The notes under the pieces: generated by a model
Seen by the model: only the letters and a program-made list of their open reading frames with translations
What the model was told of the DNA's origin: nothing
The model's database searches: none
Translations under genes and position numbers: made by a program
Source: CAXTKD01 sp964244885
GTDB lineage: Bacteria; Pseudomonadota; Alphaproteobacteria; Sphingomonadales; Sphingomonadaceae
Assembly (NCBI GenBank): GCA_964244885.1
Contig: CAXTKD010000014.1
Coordinates: 25,778-89,777 of the forward strand
Reading direction: 5' to 3'
Length of the DNA stretch: 64,000 bases
Part shown: piece after piece, positions 42,859-52,246 of the stretch
Layout: every line of letters begins with the position of its first letter
Position numbering within the stretch: the stretch's first letter is position 1

Positions 42859-44091
42859 ATGCGCTTTCCGGCTCCCACGCTTACGGCGCTCGGCCTGGTC
42901 TTGGGCTCGGCGCTTCTGGCGCTGCTGCTGAAGGCACCGTTCGAGGCGGCGGCGGTGGTCGCGGTGATCGGCGTGGCGGCGGTTCTGCTGCAGGCCGCGA
43001 CGACCGAAGCGCCGGTGGTCCGGATCGTCGAGTCCGACGCGCCGTCCGACGAGCAGGTCGGGCATATGCTGGATGCGGTCGCCGACCCTCTGATCGTTGT
43101 CGCGGGCGGGCGGATCGCAGGGGCCAATTCGGCGGCGCAGGCGCTGCTCGGCACCGACCTGATCGACCGCGACATCCGATTGCTGCTCCGCCATCCTGCC
43201 GCCGCCGACCTGCTGCGCCGCGATTCGCCCGAAGCGGCGTCGGCGATGCTCGAAGGCTTCGGCGGCGATGCGCGGCATTGGGAGATGCGGGTCAGCGACA
43301 TCGCGGCGGGGCGGCGCCTGATCCATCTCGTCGACCATAGCGCGGTGCGCGCCGCCGAGCGGATGCGGGTCGATTTCGTCGCCAACGCCAGCCACGAGCT
43401 GCGGACGCCGATCGCGGCGATCGGCGGCTTCGCCGAAACGCTCGCCGACGATGCGGCGGGCGGCGACCCAGAGACTCGCGCGCGCTTCCTCGGCATCATC
43501 TCACGCGAGGCGAAGCGGCTGCAGCGGCTGGTCGAGGATCTGCTGTCGCTGTCGCGAATCGAGGCGGACCGCTATCGTACGCCCGCCGAGACGGTCGACC
43601 TCGCCGCGATCGCCAATGAAGCCGCCGCGACCGCCGCGCGCGACCACGGCGAGCGCGGGGAGGACGTCGTTCTCGATATTGTCCCTGACCTGCGGGTCTC
43701 CGGTGACCGGCCGCAGCTTCTCCAAGTCGTCCACAACCTCGTCGCCAACGCGCTCAAATACGGCCGCGACGACACGCCGGTCCGAGTCACGCTGAGCGCC
43801 GGGGACGGCGCCGCCCGCCTCGTCGTCGCCGACGAGGGGGAGGGGATCGCGCCCGAGCATCTGCCGCGCCTGACCGAACGATTCTACCGCGTCGACGCCG
43901 GGCGCAGCCGCTCGCTCGGCGGCACCGGCCTCGGCCTCGCGATCGTCAAGCATATCGTCGAGCGGCACCGGGGCCGGCTGGAGATCGACAGCGCGCTCGG
44001 GCGCGGGACGACGATGACGGTGCGCCTGCCGCTCGCGGCCGAACCGCTGTCATCAAGGAGTCATCGACCCGCCGCAAAAGCCGCTGACTGA
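42859..44091 (+). CDS. phoR: Phosphate-regulon sensor histidine kinase PhoR
   Basis: 410 residues from ATG 42859 (the frame is open much further upstream but is antisense to the alcohol dehydrogenase there). Two membrane segments in the first 48 residues, a PAS-like region about 65-155, HisKA with the phosphorylated His in FVANASHELRTPIAAIGGFAETL, and ATPase motifs NLVANALKYG, DEGEGIAPEHL, RFYRVDAGRSRSLGGTGLGLAIVKHI. Senses the Pst transporter state through PhoU and phosphorylates PhoB, encoded at the end of the same gene cluster. A Pho box lies inside its 3' end. Confidence 0.92.
   Translation: MRFPAPTLTALGLVLGSALLALLLKAPFEAAAVVAVIGVAAVLLQAATTEAPVVRIVESDAPSDEQVGHMLDAVADPLIVVAGGRIAGANSAAQALLGTDLIDRDIRLLLRHPAAADLLRRDSPEAASAMLEGFGGDARHWEMRVSDIAAGRRLIHLVDHSAVRAAERMRVDFVANASHELRTPIAAIGGFAETLADDAAGGDPETRARFLGIISREAKRLQRLVEDLLSLSRIEADRYRTPAETVDLAAIANEAAATAARDHGERGEDVVLDIVPDLRVSGDRPQLLQVVHNLVANALKYGRDDTPVRVTLSAGDGAARLVVADEGEGIAPEHLPRLTERFYRVDAGRSRSLGGTGLGLAIVKHIVERHRGRLEIDSALGRGTTMTVRLPLAAEPLSSRSHRPAAKAAD
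44047..44064 (+). promoter_or_regulatory. Pho box before pstC, inside the end of phoR
   Basis: CTGTCAT and GAGTCAT separated by 4 bases (11-bp period), the standard PhoB half-site layout. It is about 100 bases before the pstC start and implies that pstC-phoB can be transcribed separately from phoR. Confidence 0.65.
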
Positions 44092-44165
44092 TGCGCGCCG
44101 GGGGGCTTGCGATGATCCCGCGTGGTCTTTCGAACGGCATCCATGAGTTTAGGCCCTAGACGACG

Positions 44166-45539
44166 ATGAGCCCGCTCGCGCTTCTTCTCCTGATGCTCGG
44201 ACTCGGGCTGATCGGCTGGCTCGCCGGGCGCGCCCGCGCGCAGGCGTTCCGCGCCGGCGCCCGCACGCATTCGCTGCCGGGCTATCACGGCTGGTTCGTG
44301 GCGCTGTGGGCGCTGGCGCCGGCGCTGATCTTCTTCGTGGTCTGGCAATCGGTCGCGCCGGCGCTGACGGTCGACGCGGTGCTGTCGCAGCCGGTGGCGG
44401 CGCAGCTTCCCACCGCGCCGATCGACCGGGCCGCGGTGCTGACCGAGGCGCAGGGCCTCGCCGACGGCAGCATCGAGACGGCGTTCAATCCGCTGTCGCA
44501 GAAACTCGCTCCCGCCTATCGCGAGGCGAGCGGGCATTACGCGATGATCGGCAGCGTGTTGTCGCTGATCCTGCTGTTCGCGGGGGGAGCCTACGCCTTC
44601 ACGCGGCTGAAGCCCGATTTCCGCGCCCGCACCAAGGTCGAGCGCGTGATGATGTGGCTGCTGCTCGCCGCCTCGCTGATCGCCATCCTGACCACCGTCG
44701 GAATCGTCGCGTCGCTGCTGTTCGAGAGCATCCGGTTCTTCCAGATGGTGCCGATCCTCGACTTCCTGACCGGCCTCAAGTGGAGCCCGCAGACCGCGGC
44801 GCTGAGCGGCGACAGCCATGACGCCTTCGGCGCGGTGCCGCTGTTCTGGGGCACGATCTTCATCGGCGCGATCATCGCGATGATCGTCGCGATCCCGCTC
44901 GGGCTGATGAGCGCGGTGTATTTAACGCAATACGCGCACCCGAACGCCCGCCGCTGGATCAAGCCGTCGCTCGAGATGCTCGCGGGCGTGCCGACCGTCG
45001 TCTACGGCTATTTCGCCGCGCTGACCGTCGCGCCGGCGCTGCGCGACTTCGCGGTCTCGATCGGCATCACCAGCGCCTCGTCCGAGAGCGCGCTCGCGGC
45101 CGGTCTCGTGATGGGCATCATGATCATCCCGTTCGTCTCCTCGATGGCGGACGATTCGATCGCCGCCGTCCCGGGCTCGATGAACGACGGCTCGCTCGCG
45201 CTCGGCGCGACGCCGTCCGAGACGATCAAGCGCGTGCTGCTGCCCGCGGCGCTGCCAGGCATCGTCGGCGGCGTCATGCTGGCGATCAGCCGGGCGATCG
45301 GCGAGACGATGATCGTCGTGATGGCGGCGGGCCTGTCGGCCAACCTCACGGCCAACCCGTTCGCCAGCGTCACGACGGTGACGACGCAGATCGTCCAGCT
45401 GCTGACCGGCGACCAGGAGTTCGACAGCCCCAAGACGCTCGCCGCCTTCGCGCTCGGCCTCGTGCTGTTCATCGTCACCCTGTTCCTCAACATCGTCGCG
45501 ATCCGCGTCGTCAAACGCTACCGCGAGGCTTATGAGTAA
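44166..45539 (+). CDS. pstC: Phosphate ABC transporter permease PstC
   Basis: 457 residues, longer than the usual 300-320 because of an N-terminal region of about 150 residues with extra membrane segments, as in other alphaproteobacteria. The transporter domain has several helices and the coupling loop with ALGATPSETIKRVLLPAALPGIVGGVMLAISRAIGET. Forms the inner-membrane channel with PstA. Stop overlaps the pstA start by 8 bases. Confidence 0.93.
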   Translation: MSPLALLLLMLGLGLIGWLAGRARAQAFRAGARTHSLPGYHGWFVALWALAPALIFFVVWQSVAPALTVDAVLSQPVAAQLPTAPIDRAAVLTEAQGLADGSIETAFNPLSQKLAPAYREASGHYAMIGSVLSLILLFAGGAYAFTRLKPDFRARTKVERVMMWLLLAASLIAILTTVGIVASLLFESIRFFQMVPILDFLTGLKWSPQTAALSGDSHDAFGAVPLFWGTIFIGAIIAMIVAIPLGLMSAVYLTQYAHPNARRWIKPSLEMLAGVPTVVYGYFAALTVAPALRDFAVSIGITSASSESALAAGLVMGIMIIPFVSSMADDSIAAVPGSMNDGSLALGATPSETIKRVLLPAALPGIVGGVMLAISRAIGETMIVVMAAGLSANLTANPFASVTTVTTQIVQLLTGDQEFDSPKTLAAFALGLVLFIVTLFLNIVAIRVVKRYREAYE

Positions 45540-46785
45540 GGCACTCGACCCCACCGACTGGAAGACCGACGGGATGCGCCGCCGCATCCGGGGCCGCTAT
45601 GCGTCGGAGCGCCGCTTCAAGGCGCTCGGCCTCGCGGCGGTGATCTTGTCGATGGGCTTCCTCGCCTTCCTGCTGGTCGACATGGTGAGCAAGGGCGCGC
45701 CCGGCTTTATCCGCACCGACATCGCGGTGCCGGTGGACTTCGCGCGCGCCTCGCTGATGCTGGATCCGGCGCATCTGAACGACGAGGCGCTCGCCGCGGC
45801 CGACATCGAAGGCCTCGTCGGCTACTCAGCCGACGCGGCGCTCGGCGGGGGCGGGGCGGCGATGCTGTCCGAGGGCGCATCGACGGTCGTCCGCGACGCG
45901 ATCCGTTCCGATCCGTCGATCCTGAAAAAGCGCGTCGTCCTGCAGATCCCGGCCTCGACCCAGATCGACGCCGCCGCCAAGGACCGCCGCACCGCTGAGC
46001 CCGAGGCGAAGGCGACCTACGCCCGGCTCGACGCCAAGGGGCAGGTGACGAAGAGCTTCAACACGCATTTCCTGAAGGCCAGCGACGCGACCGATCCGAC
46101 CGCGGTCGGCATCTGGGGCGCGCTCGCGGGCTCGCTGCTGACGATGGCGGTGACGATCGTGCTCGCCTTCCCGGTCGGCGTGCTCGCCGCGGTCTATCTC
46201 GAAGAATATGCCGGGCGGAACCGCTGGACCGAGCTGATCGAGGTGTCGATCAACAATCTGGCGGCGGTGCCGTCGATCATCTTCGGCCTCTTGGGCCTCG
46301 CGGTGTTCCTCAACACGCTGCACCTGCCGCGCTCGGCACCGCTCGTCGGCGGGATCACATTGGCACTGATGACGATGCCGGTGATCGTCATCGCTGGGCG
46401 CAACGCCATCAAGTCGGTGCCGCCGTCGATCCGCGACGCGGCGCTCGGCGTCGGCGCCAGCCCGGTGCAGGTGGTGTTCCACCACGTCCTGCCCCTCGCG
46501 ATGCCGGGAATCCTGACCGGCACGATCATCGGCATGGCGCGCGCGCTGGGCGAGACCGCGCCGCTGCTGATGATCGGAATGCGCGCCTTCATCGCGACGC
46601 CGCCGACCGGCATCACGACTCCGGCGAGCGTGCTGCCGGTGCAGATCTTCCTGTGGTCCGACGAGGTCTCCAAGGGCTTCGTCGAGAAGACCTCGGCGGC
46701 GATCATCGTGCTGCTGATCTTCCTGCTCGCGATGAACGGGCTCGCCATCTACCTCCGCAACAAATTCGAACGGCGCTGGACATGA
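45532..46785 (+). CDS. pstA: Phosphate ABC transporter permease PstA
   Basis: 417 residues; longer than usual through an N-terminal periplasmic DUF3333-like region (about 60-190) between the first two membrane helices. The permease core includes SINNLAAVPSIIFGLLGLAVF and the EAA loop DAALGVGASPVQVVFHHVLPLAMPGILTG, followed by MARALGETAPLLMIG. Pairs with PstC. Stop overlaps the pstB start (ATGA). Confidence 0.93.
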   Translation: MSKALDPTDWKTDGMRRRIRGRYASERRFKALGLAAVILSMGFLAFLLVDMVSKGAPGFIRTDIAVPVDFARASLMLDPAHLNDEALAAADIEGLVGYSADAALGGGGAAMLSEGASTVVRDAIRSDPSILKKRVVLQIPASTQIDAAAKDRRTAEPEAKATYARLDAKGQVTKSFNTHFLKASDATDPTAVGIWGALAGSLLTMAVTIVLAFPVGVLAAVYLEEYAGRNRWTELIEVSINNLAAVPSIIFGLLGLAVFLNTLHLPRSAPLVGGITLALMTMPVIVIAGRNAIKSVPPSIRDAALGVGASPVQVVFHHVLPLAMPGILTGTIIGMARALGETAPLLMIGMRAFIATPPTGITTPASVLPVQIFLWSDEVSKGFVEKTSAAIIVLLIFLLAMNGLAIYLRNKFERRWT

Positions 46786-47597
46786 CCCCTGACGACACTC
46801 TGAACGAGATCGCCGCGCACCAGCACGCGATCCCCGAAAGCGCGCCGAAGATGTCGGCGCAGGGAATCAACGTCTACTATGGCGCCAAGCAGGCGATCGA
46901 CAACGTGTCGATCGACGTCGGCATGGACAACGTCACCGCGTTCATCGGCCCGTCGGGCTGCGGCAAGTCGACCTTCCTGCGCACCCTCAATCGAATGAAC
47001 GACACGGTCGCCAGCGCGCGCGTCGAGGGCAAGATCACGCTGGATGGCGAGGATATCTACGGCGACGGCATGGACGTCGTTCAGCTCCGCGCCCGCGTCG
47101 GCATGGTGTTCCAGAAGCCCAACCCGTTTCCGAAGTCGATCTACGAGAACGTCGCCTACGGCCCGCGCATCCACGGCCTGGCGCCGGGCAAGGCCGATCT
47201 CGACCAGATCGTCGAGCGCTCGCTGAAGCGCGCCGGCCTCTGGGAGGAGGTCAAGGAGCGGCTTCAGGACAGCGGCACCGCGCTGTCGGGCGGCCAGCAG
47301 CAGCGGCTGTGCATCGCCCGCGCCATCGCGGTCGATCCCGAGGTCATCCTGATGGACGAGCCGTGTTCGGCGCTCGACCCGATCGCCACCGCCAAGATCG
47401 AGGAGCTGATCCACGAGCTGCGCGGCCGCTACGCGATCGTCATCGTCACGCACAACATGCAGCAGGCGGCGCGCGTCTCCCAGCGGACGGCGTTCTTCCA
47501 CCTCGGCAAGCTGATCGAATACGGCGACACGTCGGACATCTTCACAAATCCCCGCGAACCGCGGACCAAGGATTACATCACCGGCCGCTACGGCTGA
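46782..47597 (+). CDS. pstB: Phosphate ABC transporter ATP-binding protein PstB
   Basis: 271 residues. Walker A GPSGCGKST, Q-loop VFQKPNPFPKSIYENVAYGPRIHG, signature LSGGQQQRLCIARAIA, Walker B VILMDEPCSALDP and switch His VTHNMQQA. Highly conserved PstB wording, including FLRTLNRMNDTV. Hydrolyses ATP for phosphate import. ATG chosen because it overlaps the pstA stop. Confidence 0.97.
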   Translation: MTPDDTLNEIAAHQHAIPESAPKMSAQGINVYYGAKQAIDNVSIDVGMDNVTAFIGPSGCGKSTFLRTLNRMNDTVASARVEGKITLDGEDIYGDGMDVVQLRARVGMVFQKPNPFPKSIYENVAYGPRIHGLAPGKADLDQIVERSLKRAGLWEEVKERLQDSGTALSGGQQQRLCIARAIAVDPEVILMDEPCSALDPIATAKIEELIHELRGRYAIVIVTHNMQQAARVSQRTAFFHLGKLIEYGDTSDIFTNPREPRTKDYITGRYG

Positions 47598-47608
47598 GGA
47601 GACCAAGC

Positions 47609-48316
47609 ATGGCTGAGAGCCAGGGACATACCGTCAAGGCGTTCGACGAGGATTTGGCGCAGCTTCGCGCGCTGGTCGCCGAAATGGGCGGCCTTGCGGA
47701 GAAGGCGATCGCCGACGCGATCCAGTCGCTGACGTCCCGCGACCTCGAACTGGCGGCGCAGGTCGTCAAGGACGACAGGCGCATCGACGAGGTCGAGGAC
47801 GAGATCGAGCGGCAGGTCGTCCGCCTGATCGCGCTTCGCGCGCCGATGGCCGACGACCTTCGCGAGGTCATCGCGGCGCTCAAGATCTCGTCGATGGTCG
47901 AGCGCATCGGCGACTACGCCAAGAACATCGCCAAGCGCGTGCCCTTGCTCGCCGAAGCACGGAACATCAACGCCGTGTCGATCCTGCCGGCGATGGCGGC
48001 GGCGGCCGGCGGAATGGTGAAGGATGTGCTCGACGCCTACGCGAATCGCGATGCCGGGGCGGCTGTCCGGGTCTGCGAAAACGACCGCATCGTCGACGAC
48101 TTCTACAACAGCCTGTTCCGCGCGCTGCTGACCTACATGATGGAGAACCCGCACAACATCACCGCCTCGGCGCACCTGCTGTTCGTCGCCAAGAACCTTG
48201 AGCGGATCGGCGACCACGCCACCAACGTCGCCGAGACCGTCTACCAGGCGGCGACGGGCAACCCGATGGCCGAGCGCTCGCGCGGCCCGGGCATCTACGA
48301 CGCGACGACCGCCTGA
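47609..48316 (+). CDS. phoU: Phosphate signalling protein PhoU
   Basis: 235 residues, two repeated three-helix PhoU bundles. Metal-binding motifs appear once per repeat: ISSMVERIGDYAKNIAKR and VAKNLERIGDHATNVAETV. Links the Pst transporter to PhoR and keeps the regulon off when phosphate is plentiful. Eleven bases after pstB and 1 base before phoB. Confidence 0.95.
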   Translation: MAESQGHTVKAFDEDLAQLRALVAEMGGLAEKAIADAIQSLTSRDLELAAQVVKDDRRIDEVEDEIERQVVRLIALRAPMADDLREVIAALKISSMVERIGDYAKNIAKRVPLLAEARNINAVSILPAMAAAAGGMVKDVLDAYANRDAGAAVRVCENDRIVDDFYNSLFRALLTYMMENPHNITASAHLLFVAKNLERIGDHATNVAETVYQAATGNPMAERSRGPGIYDATTA

Positions 48317-48317
48317 T

Positions 48318-49013
48318 ATGGCGAAGGGCCGCGTGCTGCTCGTCGAGGACGATTCCGCGCTCGCCGAGCTCGTCGCCTGGCACCTCGATCGCGAGGGCTT
48401 CGAGGTCGAGCAGACCGCCGACGGCGAGGAGGCGTTGCTGCTCGCCAGCGAGCATCTGCCCGACGTCATCCTGCTCGACTGGATGATCGAGGGCCTGTCG
48501 GGGATCGAGGTCTGCCGGCGCCTGCGCCGCAAGACCGAGACCGCCAACGTGCCGATCATCATGCTGACCGCGCGCGGTGAGGAGGAGGATCGGATCCGCG
48601 GCCTCGAGACCGGCGCCGACGATTATGTGACGAAGCCGTTTTCGCCGCGCGAGCTCGTGGCGCGGGTCAACGCGGTGCTGCGCCGGCTGCGGCCGGCGCT
48701 GACCGGCGCGACGCTGTCCTATGCCGATCTCGAAATGGACGCCGCCAACCACAAGCTCAGGCGCGGTGGCTCCAGCGTCGCGCTCGGGCCGACCGAGTTC
48801 CGCCTGATGCGCCATTTCCTCGAGCACCCCGGCCGGGTGTTCTCGCGCGAGCAACTGCTCGACGCGGTCTGGGGCCGGGACACCGAGATCGAGGCGCGGA
48901 CGGTGGACGTCCACATCCGGCGGCTTCGGAAAGCGATCAACATCGGCGACACGCAGGACGTGATCCGCACCGTCCGCTCGGCCGGCTACGCGCTGGACGC
49001 CGACGCCGGCTGA
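48318..49013 (+). CDS. phoB: Phosphate-regulon response regulator PhoB
   Basis: 231 residues. Receiver domain with acidic VEDD, phospho-Asp in VILLDWMIEGLSG, TARGEEEDR and KPFSPREL; OmpR-type winged helix about 130-228 with LGPTEFRLMRHFLEHPGRVFSREQLLDAVWG and VDVHIRRLRKAI. Binds the direct repeats found before pstC and pstS. Last gene of the cluster. Confidence 0.96.
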   Translation: MAKGRVLLVEDDSALAELVAWHLDREGFEVEQTADGEEALLLASEHLPDVILLDWMIEGLSGIEVCRRLRRKTETANVPIIMLTARGEEEDRIRGLETGADDYVTKPFSPRELVARVNAVLRRLRPALTGATLSYADLEMDAANHKLRRGGSSVALGPTEFRLMRHFLEHPGRVFSREQLLDAVWGRDTEIEARTVDVHIRRLRKAINIGDTQDVIRTVRSAGYALDADAG

Positions 49014-49015
49014 GC

Positions 49016-49215
49016 TAGGGTTCGCACTCAATTGGCGTCGCATTGCTCTTGCCCGGCGGTGTCACCCCCACCTAACCTCCCCCATCGAAGGGGGAGGGAC
49101 TGGTCTGTGCATAGGGCAAGGGCGTTCCCTCCCCTTCGATGGGGAGGGCCAGGGTGGGGTGACACCGCCGGGCGCGAACGCACAAGGGGTGCAACCCAAT
49201 TGAGTCCGGACCCTA
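49016..49215. repeat. 200-bp imperfect palindrome, MITE-like intergenic element
   Basis: Outer arms TAGGG/CCCTA and ACTCAATTGG/CCAATTGAGT, then GCCCGGCGGTGTCACCCC and its complement, then two inner CCCTCCCC...hairpins around ATCGAAG. It begins 2 bases after phoB stops. Architecture is that of a folded, non-coding repeat element. Confidence 0.7.
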
Positions 49216-49230
49216 AGCTTCCTCCCTACT

Positions 49231-49363
49231 CCCTCTCCCGCCTGCGGGAGAGGGTTGGGGTGAGGGGCGTGGCGCGACAGCGCGAGCGGCGCCGGACTCG
49301 GCGGTTTCCCTCACCCCGCTCGCCTGGCGGCGAGTCGCCCTCTCCCGCGAGCGGGCGAGGGAA
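49231..49363. repeat. Second palindromic repeat cluster between phoB and the porin gene
   Basis: Hairpin CCCTCTCCCGC...GGGAGAGGG at the left, TTGGGGTGAGGG opposed by CCCTCACCCC in the middle, and CCCTCTCCCGCGAGCGGGCGAGGG at the right, making one larger inverted repeat. No gene is seen between 49014 and 49412. Confidence 0.65.
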
Positions 49364-49412
49364 GTGTGGCTGCGTCTTCCGCACGGTGGTGTCTTGTGAG
49401 CGCGCCCGTACC

Positions 49413-50966
49413 CTAGAACTCGACCTGGGCTCGCACCGCGAAGCTGTCGACCGAGAAATCCCGCTCGTTGACCGGGTCGGTCGAGGTCGGGTCGATCGTC
49501 GCGGCGCGCGGGCCGCCCTTGTAGTTGGCGTGGGCGAGCTGGGCCATGAAGCGGATGTAGTCGATCGGATTCCAGATCACGCTCGCCTGATAGCCGAGCT
49601 GCCTGCCGCCGTTGATGTAGTTCGGCGCGGTGAGCAGCGTCGCGCCGGCGCCGGGGGCTACCCGGTCGCCCAGGTCGAGATAGTCGAAACGGCCATTGAT
49701 CTGGATCGCGCCCATGCCGCCCTTGTCGAACGGATGGAGCACCTTCGTGCGGTCCCACTTGCCGCCCTTGTAGCCGCGCGTCTCGCCGGTCAGGTAGAAG
49801 CCGACTTCGGCGTAGCCGCTGACGAAGCTTGGATCATCGGCATAGCCGCAGGCCGCGACCGCGCAGCCCGTGCCGTTGTTGAGGCCGAGCGTCGTGAACG
49901 CCGCCGGGCGGATGCCGTCAACCCAGACCTTCTGGACCTCGCCGGCGAAGTGGAGCGGCCCGTGGATGGCGCCGAGCTCGACGCCGGCGATGTCGTCGCC
50001 CTTCTCCGCGATGGCGCCCGTGTTGTCGAAGCTGACGTTGGTGATCTGGGTGAGCGGGGCCGACGAGTAGGTGCGGTTCTGCGCGTCCTTCTGGTTGACG
50101 CGGTGCTGGAAGTTGGCGCCGACGTGGAGGCGGGTGTTGCCCACCTGCGGCGACCAGGTGCCGCGGACGCTCGCCTGCCAGCCGGTGCGCGTGGTGCCGA
50201 CGTTGGCGTTGTTGATCTCCTGGCTCCAGACGCCGCCGGTGAGCGTATAGGCGTCCGCGATCGGATCGGAGAGCCCGATCGCCGCGCCAAGGCGGCGGTT
50301 GTAGCCGAACGCCTGGGTGAAGCTGGCGCGCTCCAGGAATGAAGTCAGCCGCGAGCTGGTCATCGTTTCCAGCGACGACAGCGGGTAGAAGTTGCCGATC
50401 GTTACCTGCAGCGGGCTGCCCGGACGCTGGTAGGTCAGCACGATATCCTCGTAGCTGACGGTGCCCTGCGCGAGGTCGAACTCGACCTTGTAGCCGAAGC
50501 CGCCGGGCAGCGCGCCCTCGGCGCCGAAGATGATGCGACGCGCGCGGTTGCCGAAGCCCAGATTGTTGTAATCGAGCGCCGCGACGGTCGCGCGGTTCGG
50601 CCCCGGCGTCGAGATGTAGCCCGCGTCGAACTGCGCGAAGCCCTTGACCTTGAAGCTGAAGCCGTCGCTCTTGTTGTCGAGCTGCGGCGCGCCCTTCCAG
50701 GTCGGCGTGACGGCGGCCAGCTGGGCCTTCAGCGCGTCGAGCTGGCCCTGGAGCGCCTCGACCTGCGCCTGCAGGAATTCGGCGCGCGACTGCGCCTCCT
50801 CCGGGGTCGGCGGGGGCGGGAGTGGGGCGTCGGCAGTGTCGTCGGCGGCGGGCGTCTCGTTGCTGGTCGCGGCGGTGCCGGGTGTCGTTGCCTGGGCGAG
50901 CGCAGCGGGCGCGTTCAGGGCGCTGGCGGCGAGGAGCGCCGCCAGCATGGCTGTCTTGGACATCAT
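49413..50966 (-). CDS. OprP/OprO-family phosphate-selective porin
   Basis: 517 residues. Signal peptide about 1-25 (PAALAQ), then an N-terminal coiled-coil (EAQSRAEFLQAQVEALQGQLDALKAQL, about 55-82) that would trimerise, and a 16-strand-like barrel starting near FSFKVKGFAQFDAGYI and ending VRAQVEF. Start 20 bases after pstS, so the two are cotranscribed and phosphate-starvation induced. Should pass phosphate or polyphosphate across the outer membrane. Confidence 0.88.
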   Translation of the reverse strand: MMSKTAMLAALLAASALNAPAALAQATTPGTAATSNETPAADDTADAPLPPPPTPEEAQSRAEFLQAQVEALQGQLDALKAQLAAVTPTWKGAPQLDNKSDGFSFKVKGFAQFDAGYISTPGPNRATVAALDYNNLGFGNRARRIIFGAEGALPGGFGYKVEFDLAQGTVSYEDIVLTYQRPGSPLQVTIGNFYPLSSLETMTSSRLTSFLERASFTQAFGYNRRLGAAIGLSDPIADAYTLTGGVWSQEINNANVGTTRTGWQASVRGTWSPQVGNTRLHVGANFQHRVNQKDAQNRTYSSAPLTQITNVSFDNTGAIAEKGDDIAGVELGAIHGPLHFAGEVQKVWVDGIRPAAFTTLGLNNGTGCAVAACGYADDPSFVSGYAEVGFYLTGETRGYKGGKWDRTKVLHPFDKGGMGAIQINGRFDYLDLGDRVAPGAGATLLTAPNYINGGRQLGYQASVIWNPIDYIRFMAQLAHANYKGGPRAATIDPTSTDPVNERDFSVDSFAVRAQVEF

Positions 50967-50985
50967 AGCCTCCTGTCGGGCGGCG

Positions 50986-52017
50986 CTACTTGAGAACCGA
51001 GAAGTCGAGCGGTGTCATCGCGCGGGCGGCGGCGGCGCTCTTGGCGCGGACGGCGTCAGGCGCCGCGATCAGGCCGCGGCGCGCGAGATAACCGCCCTTG
51101 CCCCAGGTCGATTCCTTGGTGAACTCCGCGACGTAGCGGCGGATGGCGGGAATCGCGCCCAGGTGCGCGTTCTTGATGTAGAGGTAGAGTGGCCGCGCGC
51201 CGGGATATTTGAAGCTCGCGATGCTGTCGTAGGTCGGGACGACGCCGTTGACCTGGAGGCCCTTCAGCAGGTTCTCGTTCGACTCGAGGTACGAATAGCC
51301 GAAGATGCCGACGGTGCCGGGGGTCGCCTCGATCTTCTGGACGATCAGATTGTCGTTCTCGCCCGATTCGACATAGGCGCCGTCTTCGCGGATGCCCGTG
51401 CAGACCTGCTTGGCCTTGTCGGCGTCGGCCTTCTTGAGCGCGGCGATCGAGGCGTTGGCTTCGCACGGCGGGGTCATCAGCAGCTCGCCGAGTGCGTCGC
51501 GCGTGCCGCTGGTGGAGGCGGGGCCGTAGACCTTGATCGGAACGGCGGGGAGGCTGGGGTTGACGTCCTTCCAGGTCTTCGACTTGTTCGGCTTGCCGAA
51601 CGGGTTCTTGGCGAGCGCCAGGTAGATGTCGCGCTCGCTGACATTGGTCAGCGGCGAGCGCTTCGAGGTGGCGAGCGCCACGCCGTCGAGGCCGATCTGG
51701 ATCTCGGTGACCTGGCTGACGCCGTTGGCGGCGCACTGCTTGGCCTCCGACGCCTTCATGCGGCGCGAGGCGTGCTCGACATCGGGGAAACGCTCGCCGA
51801 CGCCGGCGCAGAACAGCTTCATGCCACCGCCGGTGCCGGTCGACTCGATGATCGGCGCGCCGCCTGGACCGCTGGCGATCTTCTCCGCGACGGCGGTGGC
51901 GAAGGGATAAACGGTGGAGGACCCAACCGCGCGGACCTGTGTCCGCGCCTCGACCATCGCAGGCGTGGCAGCCATGGCGGCGCCGAGACCGAGCGCGAGC
52001 ATCGTCTTCGTTTTCAT
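50986..52017 (-). CDS. pstS: Phosphate-binding periplasmic protein PstS
   Basis: 343 residues from ATG 52017; an upstream start at 52068 would disrupt the signal peptide. Signal peptide about 1-25 (ATPAMVEA), then the binding protein with AVGSSTVYPFATAVAEK, ESTGTGGGMKLFC and the TSGTRDALGELLM segment that contacts phosphate. Delivers phosphate to PstCAB. Transcribed with the porin from a promoter carrying a four-repeat Pho box. Confidence 0.95.
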   Translation of the reverse strand: MKTKTMLALGLGAAMAATPAMVEARTQVRAVGSSTVYPFATAVAEKIASGPGGAPIIESTGTGGGMKLFCAGVGERFPDVEHASRRMKASEAKQCAANGVSQVTEIQIGLDGVALATSKRSPLTNVSERDIYLALAKNPFGKPNKSKTWKDVNPSLPAVPIKVYGPASTSGTRDALGELLMTPPCEANASIAALKKADADKAKQVCTGIREDGAYVESGENDNLIVQKIEATPGTVGIFGYSYLESNENLLKGLQVNGVVPTYDSIASFKYPGARPLYLYIKNAHLGAIPAIRRYVAEFTKESTWGKGGYLARRGLIAAPDAVRAKSAAAARAMTPLDFSVLK

Positions 52018-52079
52018 ATCATACCCCTTGGGAGTCCTGGGCGCGCAATCGCGACCGCGCCTCGCCATAGGTTGGGCCG

Positions 52080-52119
52080 ATGCCAGTTATATGACGCAAA
52101 GATGACAGTTTGATGACGG
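52080..52119 (-). promoter_or_regulatory. Pho box array upstream of pstS
   Basis: Four half-sites with exact 11-base spacing: on the plus strand ATGCCAG (52080), ATGACGC (52091), ATGACAG (52102) and ATGACGG (52113), that is CxGTCAT on the minus strand. It lies 63 bases before pstS. Two PhoB dimers could bind. Confidence 0.85.
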
Positions 52120-52246
52120 CCGCCTCGCGCTTCGCACCACAGGCGCTGGGATCGGGAAATTTTTCGTTCGCGAGGGCGGGAGCGGCAAGAGAGCGGACGC
52201 GTTGACCCCGCCCGACTCGCCTTGACGGGCCCTGCGATACCGGCCG

